Of a DNA stretch of 64,000 nucleotides, positions 9,541 through 20,141 are shown in pieces. Each line of letters begins with the position of its first letter. Positions within the stretch are counted from its first letter, which is position 1. This DNA is from Ciceribacter ferrooxidans (GTDB taxonomy: Bacteria > Pseudomonadota > Alphaproteobacteria > Rhizobiales > Rhizobiaceae), in the NCBI RefSeq assembly GCF_004137355.1, contig NZ_SDVB01000380.1, positions 1 through 64,000 on the forward strand, in the 5' to 3' direction. A model generated the notes under the pieces. The model saw only the letters and a program-made list of their open reading frames with translations, was not told where the DNA came from and did not search any database. Both the position numbers and the translations under genes were made by a program.

Positions 9541-10155
9541 TCAGTCTCTCCCGCGCCAGTGTTCGGTCGCGGAAATCCACGCCCGCGTCCGGGCCTCGGG
9601 GTCCGGGTTGCGGGTGATGTCCGTGACGACGGCGGCGCTGTCGGCCCCGTGGGAAAAAACGCCTTCGAGCCGTTCGACGGTGAGGCCTCCGATTGCCACC
9701 AGCGGCAGCGCGCCGATCCGTTGCCGCCAGGCCGAAAGACGGTCGAGGCCTTGCGGCGCCCATTTCATCTGCTTCAGGACCGTCGGGTAAACAGGGCCGA
9801 GCGCCACATAGTCCGGCTGCGCCGCAAGGGCCGTTTCGAGCTCAGCCTCGTCATGGGTGCTGATGCCGAGCTTCATGCCGGCGGCGCGGATTGCCGCCAC
9901 GTCGGCGTCGGCGAGGTCTTCCTGTCCGAGGTGCACGAAATCGCATCCCTCGTCGATGGCGATCTGCCAGTAGTCGTTGACGATCAGCTGGCAACCTGCC
10001 CCCGCGCAGAGGGTGCGGGCACGACGGATCTCTTCGCGGAGCGCTGCCTCCGGCATGTCCTTGATGCGCAGTTGAACGAGCTTGACCCCGAGCGGCACGA
10101 GGCGCTCGACCCACGCGGCGCTGTCGACGATCAGGTAGAACGGATCGAGCCTCAT
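9541..10155 (-). CDS. thiE: thiamine-phosphate synthase
   Basis: 204 residues, the usual size for ThiE. It condenses the pyrimidine (HMP-PP) with the thiazole phosphate carboxylate to give thiamine monophosphate. Visible motifs are LRIKDMPE, the phosphate-binding region [11 protein letters not shown], and [10 protein letters not shown] near the C terminus. It overlaps thiG by 4 bases (ATGA) and is the last gene of thiCOSGE. Convergent with the esterase-like gene, 13 bases apart. Confidence 0.92.
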   Translation of the reverse strand: MRLDPFYLIVDSAAWVERLVPLGVKLVQLRIKDMPEAALREEIRRARTLCAGAGCQLIVNDYWQIAIDEGCDFVHLGQEDLADADVAAIRAAGMKLGISTHDEAELETALAAQPDYVALGPVYPTVLKQMKWAPQGLDRLSAWRQRIGALPLVAIGGLTVERLEGVFSHGADSAAVVTDITRNPDPEARTRAWISATEHWRGRD

Positions 10156-10925
10156 GCGAAAACTCCCTTGCCGATGACCGGCGTCGAAGGAACGGCCATG
10201 TCGCGCGGTGGAAGAAGCCCGGCGCGATGGGCCTTGCGACCGGCGATGATGGCTTCCGCGAAGGCTTCGGCCATCGCCGGGGGATCACCGGCGCCGGCAA
10301 CGGCGGTGTTGAGGAGGACGGCGTCGAAGCCGAGCTCCATCACAGCGGTGGCATGGGACGGGCGGCCGATCCCGGCATCGACGATCAGCGGAATGTCCGG
10401 GAATTCCGCCCGCATCGCACGAAGGCCCGAGACGTTCTGTGGCCCGGCGGCGGTGCCGATCGGTGCGCACCAGGGCATTAGGACCTTGCAGCCGGCGGCA
10501 AGCAGCCGCTCGCCTGCCACCAGGTCGTCGGTCGTGTAGGGGAAGACCTCGAAACCGTCGGCGGAGAGGATACGGGCCGCCTCGACCAGCTGGAAGAGGT
10601 CCGGCTGCAAGGTGTCGTGGTGGCCGATCAGTTCGAGCTTGATCCAGCTGGTGCCGAAGAGATCGCGCGCCATCTTCGCGGTCAGCACGGCTTCCGAGAC
10701 GCTGTGGCAGCCGGCGGTGTTGGGCAGCACCCGGACGCCGAGGCCGCGAATGAGCTCGAAGAAGGCACCGCCCGTCCTGCCGCCGGCCGTCTCCCGCCTA
10801 AGCGAAACCGTGACGATTTCCGTGCCGGACCGGCGTGCGGCTTCGGCGAGGATCGCGGGAGAGGGGTAGCGCGCCGTGCCGAGGAGGAGGCGGGAGGAGA
10901 CCTGTGTTCCGTAGAGTTCCAGCAT
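10152..10925 (-). CDS. thiG: thiazole synthase
   Basis: 257 residues. ThiG builds the thiazole ring from 1-deoxyxylulose phosphate, dehydroglycine and ThiS thiocarboxylate. The Schiff-base lysine is in WIKLELIG, and the barrel motifs [10 protein letters not shown] and [12 protein letters not shown] are intact. I chose ATG 10925 (MLELYGTQ), directly after thiS (one base apart); the open frame extends to 11087 but that part overlaps thiS. It works with ThiO, encoded two genes upstream, which supplies the glycine imine. Confidence 0.93.
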   Translation of the reverse strand: MLELYGTQVSSRLLLGTARYPSPAILAEAARRSGTEIVTVSLRRETAGGRTGGAFFELIRGLGVRVLPNTAGCHSVSEAVLTAKMARDLFGTSWIKLELIGHHDTLQPDLFQLVEAARILSADGFEVFPYTTDDLVAGERLLAAGCKVLMPWCAPIGTAAGPQNVSGLRAMRAEFPDIPLIVDAGIGRPSHATAVMELGFDAVLLNTAVAGAGDPPAMAEAFAEAIIAGRKAHRAGLLPPRDMAVPSTPVIGKGVFA

Positions 10926-10926
10926 C

Positions 10927-11124
10927 TCAGCCTCCCTGCATCGGCGATAGGATTTCGATCCGGTCACCCTCGGAGAGCCGGCAGGCGGTACGGTCCTCGC
11001 GGTGCACGAGTTCGCCGTTGATGGCGGTCGCCAGCCATTCGCCCTCGTATTCAAGGGCGGTGAGGAGGTCGGCGAGCGTTGCGGCACCGCTTTCGACGGT
11101 TTCGCCGTTCACGATATAGGTCAT
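10927..11124 (-). CDS. thiS: sulfur carrier protein ThiS
   Basis: 65-residue ubiquitin-fold carrier starting MTYIVNGE and ending in the required Gly-Gly (SPMQGG). The terminal glycine is adenylated and thiocarboxylated to donate sulfur to ThiG. It overlaps thiO by 4 bases. No ThiF adenylyltransferase is present in this operon; the step must use an enzyme elsewhere. Confidence 0.92.
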   Translation of the reverse strand: MTYIVNGETVESGAATLADLLTALEYEGEWLATAINGELVHREDRTACRLSEGDRIEILSPMQGG

Positions 11125-12116
11125 TGTAGCGCTCCCTCTGCGTAGACCGGATCATGCCGTCCGGCGCAGATGCTGTCGGCCAGTTGCCGCGCCATCGCGG
11201 GGGCGAGCAGGAAGCCGTGGCGGTGCATGCCGGCGATCGAGAAGCCGTCCTCCTGCTCGAGAACGCGCGGCAGGTTGTCGGCGAAGGCTGGACGGACGCC
11301 GACACCGGTCTCCACGAGCCGGGCCTCGCCGAAGGCCGGGTGCACGGCATAGGCGGCGTTCAGGAACTCCATCACCGAGCGTGCCGTGATCGGGCCGTCG
11401 TCGTCGGTCTCGATCATCGTCGCCCCGACCATGAAGCGATGATCCTCGCGCGGCACGATATAGAGCGGGTGGCGGGGATGGAGCAGGCGAACCGGACGTG
11501 AAAGGGTGATCTCCGTGGTTTCGAGGAAGAGCATCTCACCACGCACCCCGCGCAATCCCGGCGTCGAGCCGATCGCCGCCGCGCCGGTGCATTCGACGAC
11601 CGCCGAGTAGGCCGTTTCCGTCGGTGTTTCGGTGCTGCCGAGATGAAAGCGGACGCCTCTTTCGACCAGCGCCTCGTAAAGCCCAGTCATCACCTTGCGC
11701 GGGTCGAGATGGGCTTCCTCGGGGAAGAACAGCGCGCGGTCGAAGCGGCCGGCGAGATCCGGTTCGAGCTCGCCGATCGTGTTCCCGCCGACCCACTCGT
11801 AGCCCCGCGTGCGGGAGGCGAAGCGGTCGAGTTCCACGCTGTCGCGGCCGGCGGCGATGACCAGCGTCCCCTTGCGGGAGACCTCGCCGGGGACAGCCTC
11901 CGCCCACCAGTCGGCGGAGGAAAGCCCGAGGGTGAGCACGGCTTCCTCGGCCGCCTCGCGTTCGCAGTAGGGCGCGAGCATGCCGCCGGCATAGGTGGAG
12001 GCACCCGTGCCGACCGTCTCGGCGGCATCCATCACCTCGACGGCGATGCCGCGGCGGGAGAGCTCGAAGGCGGCGGTGAGACCGGCGACGCCGGCCCCCT
12101 TGATTAGAACCGTCAT
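11121..12116 (-). CDS. thiO: glycine oxidase
   Basis: 331-residue FAD-dependent amino-acid oxidase of the DAO family. The N terminus VLIKGAGVAGLTAAFELSR (in part) is a dinucleotide-binding Rossmann motif, and GVRPAFADNLPR near the C terminus matches the family. ThiO oxidises glycine to the imine used by ThiG, replacing the anaerobic ThiH route, so thiazole synthesis here is oxygen-dependent. It lies one base downstream of thiC. Confidence 0.9.
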   Translation of the reverse strand: MTVLIKGAGVAGLTAAFELSRRGIAVEVMDAAETVGTGASTYAGGMLAPYCEREAAEEAVLTLGLSSADWWAEAVPGEVSRKGTLVIAAGRDSVELDRFASRTRGYEWVGGNTIGELEPDLAGRFDRALFFPEEAHLDPRKVMTGLYEALVERGVRFHLGSTETPTETAYSAVVECTGAAAIGSTPGLRGVRGEMLFLETTEITLSRPVRLLHPRHPLYIVPREDHRFMVGATMIETDDDGPITARSVMEFLNAAYAVHPAFGEARLVETGVGVRPAFADNLPRVLEQEDGFSIAGMHRHGFLLAPAMARQLADSICAGRHDPVYAEGALQ

Positions 12117-12117
12117 C

Positions 12118-14168
<2,051 letters not shown>

Positions 14169-14366
14169 GTGAATGGCCGAATGCTAAGGCTGCTTGCCGG
14201 GCATTGTCAATCGGCAAGCGCGGACGAACGTCGAGCAGCCTGCTGAGAACCTTAAATTTCAAGGGGATAGCCGAAATCTCGAATGCTGCTACAATCCCGC
14301 CGGCGATCGACCGTCGCCGACGGGTCGATCGAGATGTTGCCTTCACGGGGGGAAGTGGAGGGAAGG

Positions 14367-16880
14367 GTGCAGAACCAAACGGACTTCAAGGAAGCATTCG
14401 ACGCCCTGCGCGAGCTCGCCCTCGATGTCAGGTGGTCGTGGAGCCACGCGACCGACACGATCTGGCAAGCGCTCGACGCCGAGATGTGGGCGCTCACCCG
14501 CAATCCCTGGGCGATCATGCGCAGTGTCGCGCGCGATCGCATCCGTACACTTCTCTCCGATCCCGAATTCTCCACCAACCTCAACGCACAACTTGCGGAA
14601 TCACGCCGGCTGCGGTTGGCGCCGGGGTGGTTCCAGGAGACTCATCCGAACAGCGGCCTGCGCACCGTCGCCTATTTCAGCGCCGAGTTCATGCTCGACG
14701 AGGCGCTGCCGCTCTATTCCGGCGGGCTCGGAAACGTGGCGGGCGACCAGCTGAAGGCGGCGAGCGATCTCGGCGTGCCGGTGGTCGGGGTGGGGCTCCT
14801 CTACGCCCGAGGATATTTCCGCCAGTCGATCACGCCGGACGGCCGACAGGAGGCGCTCTATCCCGTCAACGAGCCGGACCAGTTGCCGCTGCGGCCGCTG
14901 CGCGAGCCGAGCGGCGAATGGCTGCGACTGGAGCTGGAACTGCCGGGCTACAGGCTCTGGGTCCGAACCTGGGAGGTGCAGGTCGGGCGAACCAAACTCT
15001 TCCTGCTGGACCTCAACGATCCTGCGAACCCGCCGGCCTATCGCTGCATTACCAGCGAGCTTTATGGCGACGGACCCGAAACGCGCCTGAAGCAGGAAAT
15101 GGTCCTCGGCATCGGCGGGTGGCGGCTCCTGAGGGCCATCGGTCTCAATCCCGAGATCTGCCATCTCAACGAGGGGCACGTCGCCTTCGCCACCCTGGAA
15201 AGGGCCCGCTTCTTCATGCAGGACCATGGCGTGCCCTTCGCCGAGGCGCTGCTTGCCACGCGCGCCGGCAACCTCTTCACCACCCATACGGCGGTCACCG
15301 AAGGTGTCGACCGGTTTCCTCCCGACATGATGGCCCGCTTCTTCCGCCGCTATGCCGAAAAGGAGCTCGGAATCTCGGTGGAGGAGTTCCTGGCGCTTGG
15401 CCGAAGCGATCCCCGAAATGCCTCCGAGCCGTTCAACATGGCCTATCTTGCCGTCCGTGCGAGCGGTGCCGTGACCGGGGTCAGCGCCCCTCACGAGCGG
15501 GTGAGCAAGTTGGTCTTCCGGCCCCTGTTTCCCCGCTGGCCGCTGGCCGAGGTCCCGATCGGTCATGTGACAAACGGCGTCCATGTCCCGACCTGGGACT
15601 CCGCGGCCGCCGACACGTTCTGGACCGAAGTTGCCGGCAAGGACCGTTGGCGGGGCGATCTCGCCGGGCACGAGGCGGCCATACGGGATGCTCCGCCTGC
15701 GCGAATCTGGCAGATGAGGACCGAAGGCCGCAGACAGCTCGTCGAAGAGGTGAGGGGCCGCTGCGCCCGGCAGCTTGCCGAGGACGGTGCGCCGGAGGCC
15801 GAGATCGACGCGGTGCACGCGATCTTCGATTCGGATGCGCTCACCCTCGGCTTCGCGCGGCGGTTCGCGACCTACAAGCGCCCCGACCTGCTGCTCTTCG
15901 ATCCCGAACGCCTTGTCCACCTTCTCACCGACAGGCAGCGCCCCGTCCAGCTCATCGTCGCCGGCAAGGCGCATCCGCGGGACATCGCCAGCCAGGCACT
16001 GATCAAGCTGTGGACCGATTTCACCAAACGGGAGGATGTCCGTTCCAGGGTCGTCTTCCTGCGTGACTACAACATGCAGCTCGCCCAGCAACTGGTCCAG
16101 GGGGTGGATGTCTGGATCAACACGCCCCGCCGTCCCTGGGAAGCGAGCGGCACGAGCGGGATGAAGGTTCTCGTCAACGGCGGCCTCAATCTTTCGGAGA
16201 TCGACGGCTGGTGGGCCGAGGCGTTCGCCCCCGATGTCGGCTGGGCGATCGGCGACGGTGGAGAACACGACGACATCATCGATCTCGACCGGCGGGAGGC
16301 GGTGGAACTATACGCTCACCTCGAGCGCGACGTCGTTCCGGAATTCTACGAGCGCGATGCCTCCGGCGTTCCGCTGCGCTGGGTCGACCGTATCCGCGAA
16401 AGCATGGCGCGGCTCACACCACGCTTTTCGGCCAACCGGGCCGTACGGGAATATACCGAGGACTTCTACCTGCCCGGTGTGCGGGCCCATGCTGCACGGA
16501 CGGCGAAAGGCGGCGAGGCCGCGCATGCGCTCTGCCAATGGAAGGCGCAGGTCAGCCGGTGCTGGCCGCACGTTCATTTCGGCGAGATCCGGACGACGAC
16601 AGCCGACGGCGAGCATGTCTTCTCCGTCGAGGTCTATCTCGGCGACGTTCCGGTCGAGTCCGTCCGGGTCGAACTCTATGCCGACGCTGTCGGGAGGTGG
16701 CCCGTCTTCAAGGGCGGAATGGAGCGTCTCCTCCCCGCTATCCCCTCCGATGGCTGGAACCTCTATTCGGCGCATGTCCCGGCCGAGCGACCGGTGTCGG
16801 ACTTCACGGCGCGGATCGTCCCCTTCCATCCCGACCTCTCCGTGCCTCTCGAGGCCGGCGAGATCCTCTGGCAGCGCTGA
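14367..16880 (+). CDS. glgP: alpha-glucan phosphorylase
   Basis: About 837 residues. The N terminus carries the short DUF3417-type helix region (FDALRELALDVRWSWSHAT, in part), followed by the phosphorylase catalytic core with YFSAEFMLDEALPLYSGGLG-like sequence (in part), NEGHVAF, and the pyridoxal-phosphate region EASGTSGMKVLVNGG. It releases glucose-1-phosphate from glycogen or other alpha-glucans. I prefer the GTG at 14367, because GGAGG (14357-14361) is 5 bases upstream and the protein then begins where homologues do; ATG 14334 and ATG 14283 are in-frame alternatives. No other glycogen gene is nearby. It is convergent with the CapA-like gene. Confidence 0.88.
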   Translation: MQNQTDFKEAFDALRELALDVRWSWSHATDTIWQALDAEMWALTRNPWAIMRSVARDRIRTLLSDPEFSTNLNAQLAESRRLRLAPGWFQETHPNSGLRTVAYFSAEFMLDEALPLYSGGLGNVAGDQLKAASDLGVPVVGVGLLYARGYFRQSITPDGRQEALYPVNEPDQLPLRPLREPSGEWLRLELELPGYRLWVRTWEVQVGRTKLFLLDLNDPANPPAYRCITSELYGDGPETRLKQEMVLGIGGWRLLRAIGLNPEICHLNEGHVAFATLERARFFMQDHGVPFAEALLATRAGNLFTTHTAVTEGVDRFPPDMMARFFRRYAEKELGISVEEFLALGRSDPRNASEPFNMAYLAVRASGAVTGVSAPHERVSKLVFRPLFPRWPLAEVPIGHVTNGVHVPTWDSAAADTFWTEVAGKDRWRGDLAGHEAAIRDAPPARIWQMRTEGRRQLVEEVRGRCARQLAEDGAPEAEIDAVHAIFDSDALTLGFARRFATYKRPDLLLFDPERLVHLLTDRQRPVQLIVAGKAHPRDIASQALIKLWTDFTKREDVRSRVVFLRDYNMQLAQQLVQGVDVWINTPRRPWEASGTSGMKVLVNGGLNLSEIDGWWAEAFAPDVGWAIGDGGEHDDIIDLDRREAVELYAHLERDVVPEFYERDASGVPLRWVDRIRESMARLTPRFSANRAVREYTEDFYLPGVRAHAARTAKGGEAAHALCQWKAQVSRCWPHVHFGEIRTTTADGEHVFSVEVYLGDVPVESVRVELYADAVGRWPVFKGGMERLLPAIPSDGWNLYSAHVPAERPVSDFTARIVPFHPDLSVPLEAGEILWQR

Positions 16881-16891
16881 GGCGTGTGCGG

Positions 16892-17983
16892 TCACCGAAG
16901 AAGTGCAAGCGAGCCGCTAGCGGTTGTCTCGACCCTGTGCCCGAAACGTCCGCATTCCCGATCGAGCCGCGTCGCCAGCCACGCGACATCGGCGGCCGGC
17001 GGACGTTCGAGCCTGAATTTCCGCAGGCGATAGGGCAGGGCTTCGAGCGCTTGCAGCCCGTCCAGCTTGTCGTAATCCAGCACATAGCCGAGCACGAGGT
17101 CCGGGCGATATTTCTCGTTGCCGCCGATGCCTTCGTAGTCGTTGATGAAATCGCCGCAGCCATAGAGGACCGGACGTCCGCGATGGATTTCGATGGCGAT
17201 CGGATGGTGCGACGAATGTCCGTGGAGGATGTCGACGTCGGCCTCCTCGATGACCCGATGGGCGAAAGTGCGATGTGCCTCGGCGATACCGTAGCCCCAA
17301 TTGGCGCCCCAGTGCAGTGAAAGCAGTACGGTGTCGCCCGGCCTTCGCCAGGCGGCGATGTCACCTGCGACCCGGACGGCGCTGTCGCCGTCGGGGGCGT
17401 TGAGCAGGTTGACGCCGGGGTGGTGTCTTCCTGCAGCCCAAGCAAGAGGTGTGCCGCTCGACGGAAAGGCATAGGCGAAGACGAGCAGCCTGCCATCGCG
17501 GCCATCGTCGAGGATCGCCGGTCGTCTTGCGGCGGCGTCATCGAAGCCGGCGCCTGCGATCGCAATCTCTGCCTTGTGCAGGCTGTCCAGCGTATCCGTC
17601 ATTCCCACCGTTCCCCAGTCGCCGATGTGGTTGTTGGCGAGCACGCAGCAGTCGACGCGGGCGGCGGCGAGACAGGCGACGTTGGCGGGATGCATGCGGT
17701 AGTTGATGCCCTTCGGTTCCGGGCTGCCGCGGTCGGTGACGCTGGTTTCGAGATTGACGATGCGGAGGTCGGGCTTTCGCCCCTCGATGTCCGCGAGCGC
17801 GTCCCCCCAGATATAGTCGGGCGGGACGGCTCGAGGGATTGGTCCCGATCTCTGCTCGGCGAGCCCGACATAGCCGAGCGCCGAGCGCATATACGGCTCG
17901 TGGATCTCGGGATCGCAATGGCGCGGCATGATCTGGTCGATCCCGCGCCCGGTCATGACATCGCCGCAGAGGAAGAGCCTCAT
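16892..17983 (-). CDS. CapA-family metallophosphoesterase-like protein
   Basis: 363 residues from ATG 17983. The motifs LFLCGDVMTGRGID, IVNLETSVT, LANNHIGDWG and HWGANWGYGI with HGHSSHHP are those of the CapA/PgsA (poly-gamma-glutamate synthesis) metallophosphatase family. With this start there is no signal peptide or membrane anchor, unlike capsule CapA, so a soluble role is likely. A longer form from ATG 18037 is possible; neither has a strong ribosome site. No other capsule genes are near. The function is open. Confidence 0.75.
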   Translation of the reverse strand: MRLFLCGDVMTGRGIDQIMPRHCDPEIHEPYMRSALGYVGLAEQRSGPIPRAVPPDYIWGDALADIEGRKPDLRIVNLETSVTDRGSPEPKGINYRMHPANVACLAAARVDCCVLANNHIGDWGTVGMTDTLDSLHKAEIAIAGAGFDDAAARRPAILDDGRDGRLLVFAYAFPSSGTPLAWAAGRHHPGVNLLNAPDGDSAVRVAGDIAAWRRPGDTVLLSLHWGANWGYGIAEAHRTFAHRVIEEADVDILHGHSSHHPIAIEIHRGRPVLYGCGDFINDYEGIGGNEKYRPDLVLGYVLDYDKLDGLQALEALPYRLRKFRLERPPAADVAWLATRLDRECGRFGHRVETTASGSLALLR

Positions 17984-18059
17984 CTCCAGGTTCCCGTGTG
18001 GACTGCCGCCCGGCAAAGCAGTAATTTTAGAATTCATGCAGATATTGACGGGGGTCGAC

Positions 18060-18073
18060 TTGACCTTGATCAA
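18060..18073 (+). promoter_or_regulatory. FNR/FixK-like box (TTGAC-N4-ATCAA)
   Basis: TTGACCTTGATCAA fits the anaerobox TTGA-N6-TCAA exactly. It is centred about 69 bases upstream of the ATG of the 85-residue gene at 18135, so it could sit near -41.5 of that promoter. It is also upstream of the divergent CapA-like gene. Binding by an FNR, FixK or similar Crp-family protein is inferred. Confidence 0.65.
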
Positions 18074-18134
18074 TACATCGATGCGCAAACGGCGCTTCCA
18101 TTCTAGTCAACGTGGTTGAGAAAGGAATGCCGAC

Positions 18135-18392
18135 ATGGTGTCACAATCACAGCTCACCAGCAGCGACATCCGCCGCATCTGCGGCGACCTCCCCGATTGG
18201 AAGATTACCGAGATACTTGCCTGCGGCGGCGACGTTGCGGCGCTCGAAGAGGCCACGGCGTGGTCGATGGGCGACGACGAGACGACGCCCGAAAGGCATC
18301 TGCCGCCCGAGAGCGCGGCAGCGAAGATCCTGGATGTGCTTCTCGCCGAAGAAGAACAGGATGAATGGGAGGCTGGACGCGGCCCGGAATGA
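18135..18392 (+). CDS. small conserved acidic protein, unknown function
   Basis: 85 residues, starting at ATG 18135 eight bases after GAAAGGAA-type purines. It is helical and acidic (SSDIRRICGDLPDWKITEIL in part; EEEQDEWEAGRGPE at the C terminus) with no signal peptide, membrane segment or cofactor motif. The helix after 'LTSSDIRRI' looks like a short DNA- or protein-binding helix, but I do not recognise the family. It is the first gene after the FNR/FixK-like box and is 97 bases upstream of the hibernation factor gene, so the two may form a low-oxygen operon. Confidence 0.65.
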   Translation: MVSQSQLTSSDIRRICGDLPDWKITEILACGGDVAALEEATAWSMGDDETTPERHLPPESAAAKILDVLLAEEEQDEWEAGRGPE

Positions 18393-18489
18393 CGGGTTCG
18401 TCCGTCGGGGCCGGTCATCTGCCGGGGTGACCTCAGCCTGTCGCGGCCCTGCCGCCATCGTACCCGGCAACAGCATCTGGAGAACAATT

Positions 18490-19038
18490 ATGGAAGTCAC
18501 ACCCCGCGTCACGTTCCGAGGCATGGACCATTCGGAAGCGGTCGAAGCTGCCGTACATGAGAGGATTGAGCGCCTTTCGCGCTTTCACGATCACATCACC
18601 TCCTGCAGCGTCGTGATCGAGGCTCCGCACAAGCACAGCCAGAAGGGCAAGATCTATCATGTCCGGGTCAACATCAACGTGCCCGGCCGCGAGATCGTCG
18701 TCGGCCGCGAGGCGGAGGAGAACCACGCCCACGAAGACGTTCTCGTCGCGATCCGCGACAGCTTCGACGCAGCGCAGCGGCAGCTCGAGGACGTTGTACG
18801 CAAGATGAGCTCCTATCGGGTCAAGGCGCATCCGGTCGCCATGAGAGGGACCGTCGCCCGTGTCGTCCCTGAGGAGGGCTTCGGCTTCATCCTCGGCGCC
18901 GACGGGCGCGAATACTTCTTCCGGCGCGAGAGCGTGACCACGGAGAACTGGGCGGCACTTGGCGAAGGCACGAAGGTGCGTTTCGCCGAACACGACGGCG
19001 AAAAGGGACCGTATGCCTCTGCCGTAACCCCGGACTGA
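18490..19038 (+). CDS. ribosome hibernation factor (HPF/RaiA) fused to a cold-shock-like domain
   Basis: 182 residues from ATG 18490. Residues 1-112 form an S30AE/HPF (YfiA) domain: VTPRVTFRGMDHSEAVEAAV, here in part, with KIYHVRVNINVPGREIVVG in the core (in part). From about residue 118 a cold-shock/S1-like fold follows: MRGTVARVVPEEGFGFI and EYFFRRESV, matching the RNP-like elements of CspA-family domains. Classical long HPFs end in a different dimerisation domain, so this is a distinct architecture. It should bind idle 30S subunits under stress; the second domain could hold mRNA or rRNA. An FNR/FixK-like box lies upstream of the preceding gene. Confidence 0.82.
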   Translation: MEVTPRVTFRGMDHSEAVEAAVHERIERLSRFHDHITSCSVVIEAPHKHSQKGKIYHVRVNINVPGREIVVGREAEENHAHEDVLVAIRDSFDAAQRQLEDVVRKMSSYRVKAHPVAMRGTVARVVPEEGFGFILGADGREYFFRRESVTTENWAALGEGTKVRFAEHDGEKGPYASAVTPD

Positions 19039-19053
19039 GCGGAAAGTGAAAGA

Positions 19054-19079
19054 AGGGCGGGCGACGAGGCGCCCGCCCT
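19054..19079. terminator. bidirectional terminator between hibernation factor and DUF3775 genes
   Basis: A 10-base GC-rich stem (19054-19063 with 19070-19079; AGGGCGGGCG/CGCCCGCCCT) with a 6-base loop between two convergent genes. On the minus strand it is followed by TCTTTC, so it probably works best for the DUF3775 transcript. Confidence 0.6.
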
Positions 19080-19106
19080 CTATCGTTCAGGCGCCGCCCG
19101 GCCCGC

Positions 19107-19547
19107 TCAGAGGCGGCCGAGCTCGAAATCGGCGCAGGACATGTCGAACTGCGAGAGCGCTTCCTCCAGATAGTCGGCCAACAGCGGCAGACCGAGCAGG
19201 TATTCGGCGGTCTTGTTGTTGTGCGCCCGGGCCGCCTCGGCACGGATATCCGCCCATTCGGCAATGGTGCCGTCGCCCCGCCCGAGCCAGGCAAGCGCCA
19301 CGAGATCGACCTGCTCATCGATGTTCATGTCGTAGATCAGGGACGTGATTTCCTCGACGACCGGATCGTCGGGATTGTCCTCGAGCACCGAGTACATATG
19401 GTCGTCCGATGGATTGGAGCCGGAATCCGGGATCGTCGGCTCATCTTTCGCGTCGAATTCCCGCGCCTTGACGACGATGAAACAGACCTTTTCCGGAGAT
19501 ATTGAAAGTTCAGGCAGATCGGCGGCTTCTACTGGCTCACGTGCCAT
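19107..19547 (-). CDS. DUF3775 family protein
   Basis: 146 residues, acidic and soluble. The block SISPEKVCFIVVKAREFDAK (in part), DPVVEEITSLIYDMNIDEQ (in part), ALAWLGRGDG and AEYLLGLPLLADYLEEAL match what I recall of DUF3775, a proteobacterial family of unknown function. The initial ATG 19547 is preceded by GGGAGACAC. An EcfG-type promoter on the minus strand (-35 19680-19676, -10 19658-19655) puts it in the general stress regulon; the leader would be about 100 bases. Confidence 0.8.
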   Translation of the reverse strand: MAREPVEAADLPELSISPEKVCFIVVKAREFDAKDEPTIPDSGSNPSDDHMYSVLEDNPDDPVVEEITSLIYDMNIDEQVDLVALAWLGRGDGTIAEWADIRAEAARAHNNKTAEYLLGLPLLADYLEEALSQFDMSCADFELGRL

Positions 19548-19652
19548 AGTGTGTCTCCCGCAATACTTGTTGGTTCACGACGGCGCCTTCAACAACGCCC
19601 AACTATACGCCTCGGAGATTTTCCTGCCACAGGTTTCGGTTGCGCTTCTGAC

Positions 19653-19680
19653 GGAACGCAAATCTCGGGCACGCCGTTCC
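19653..19680. promoter_or_regulatory. symmetric bidirectional EcfG-type promoter
   Basis: Plus strand: GGAAC (19653-19657)-N17-CGTT (19675-19678). Minus strand: GGAAC (19680-19676)-N17-CGTT (19658-19655). Both match the EcfG/RpoE2 consensus of alphaproteobacterial general stress sigma factors. GGAACG and CGTTCC at the two ends each serve as -35 in one direction and -10 in the other. It can drive the DUF3775 gene leftward and the 78-residue gene rightward. Confidence 0.75.
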
Positions 19681-19831
19681 ACGCGGTCTGCCCCAGACCA
19701 GACAGACAGGCGTTTTGCCGCGGCCTTCCCGCGCTGGAGATGCGCGTTTTCGCTTGCGCAGGCGTTGCCGCGGGCGCAACCTGTCCTTGTACGGCAAATG
19801 CCGTGCATTCTCCTTTTCCGGAGGTATGATA

Positions 19832-20068
19832 ATGGCGAAACCCGAAGAAGCTCAATCTGCAGGCTGGTTCGACGGCCTGCTCAGGACGCTGGCACGTCTC
19901 GGCATCCTGCGTTACGGCGGCAAGGCGGCAGTCTACCATTCCGGCAGCGACCGACCTACGGAGTTCCTGATGCCGGATGTGCTGAACGCCGAGCGCGACA
20001 TGCCGCCGATGAAGGATCTCGGCGGCGGAGCGGCAAAGGACAAGGGGAAGGAAGGCGAGGCCGGTTGA
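19832..20068 (+). CDS. small hypothetical protein in the stress regulon
   Basis: 78 residues beginning MAKPEEAQSAGWFDGLLR. I chose ATG 19832, 7 bases after GGAGG (19820-19824); the earlier in-frame ATG at 19826 is too close. There is a short amphipathic helix (WFDGLLRTLARLGILRYGG), then a charged tail rich in Lys, Gly and Glu (AAKDKGKEGEAG). No family recognised. It is about 150 bases downstream of the rightward EcfG-type promoter, so it is probably a small general-stress protein. Two hairpins (20076-20097, 20103-20125) follow. Confidence 0.55.
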   Translation: MAKPEEAQSAGWFDGLLRTLARLGILRYGGKAAVYHSGSDRPTEFLMPDVLNAERDMPPMKDLGGGAAKDKGKEGEAG

Positions 20069-20075
20069 GAGACGC

Positions 20076-20125
20076 TTCCGGGGTATTTGACCCGGAAAGC
20101 GCGTTGCCTACATAGTGCAGGCAAC
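20076..20125 (+). terminator. two tandem hairpins after the 78-residue gene
   Basis: Two hairpins, TTCCGGG/CCCGGAA (20076-20082 with 20091-20097) and GTTGCCT/AGGCAAC (20103-20109 with 20119-20125). Neither has a T-run, so termination would be weak or factor-assisted. They lie in the 73-base gap before the DUF454 gene. Confidence 0.4.
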
Positions 20126-20141
20126 ACGTCGAGGGAAACCT

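Noticed and set aside
14204-16066. 620-codon plus-strand frame overlapping the glucan phosphorylase
   Set aside because: Out-of-frame shadow. The phosphorylase frame carries all catalytic motifs and has a Shine-Dalgarno before GTG 14367.
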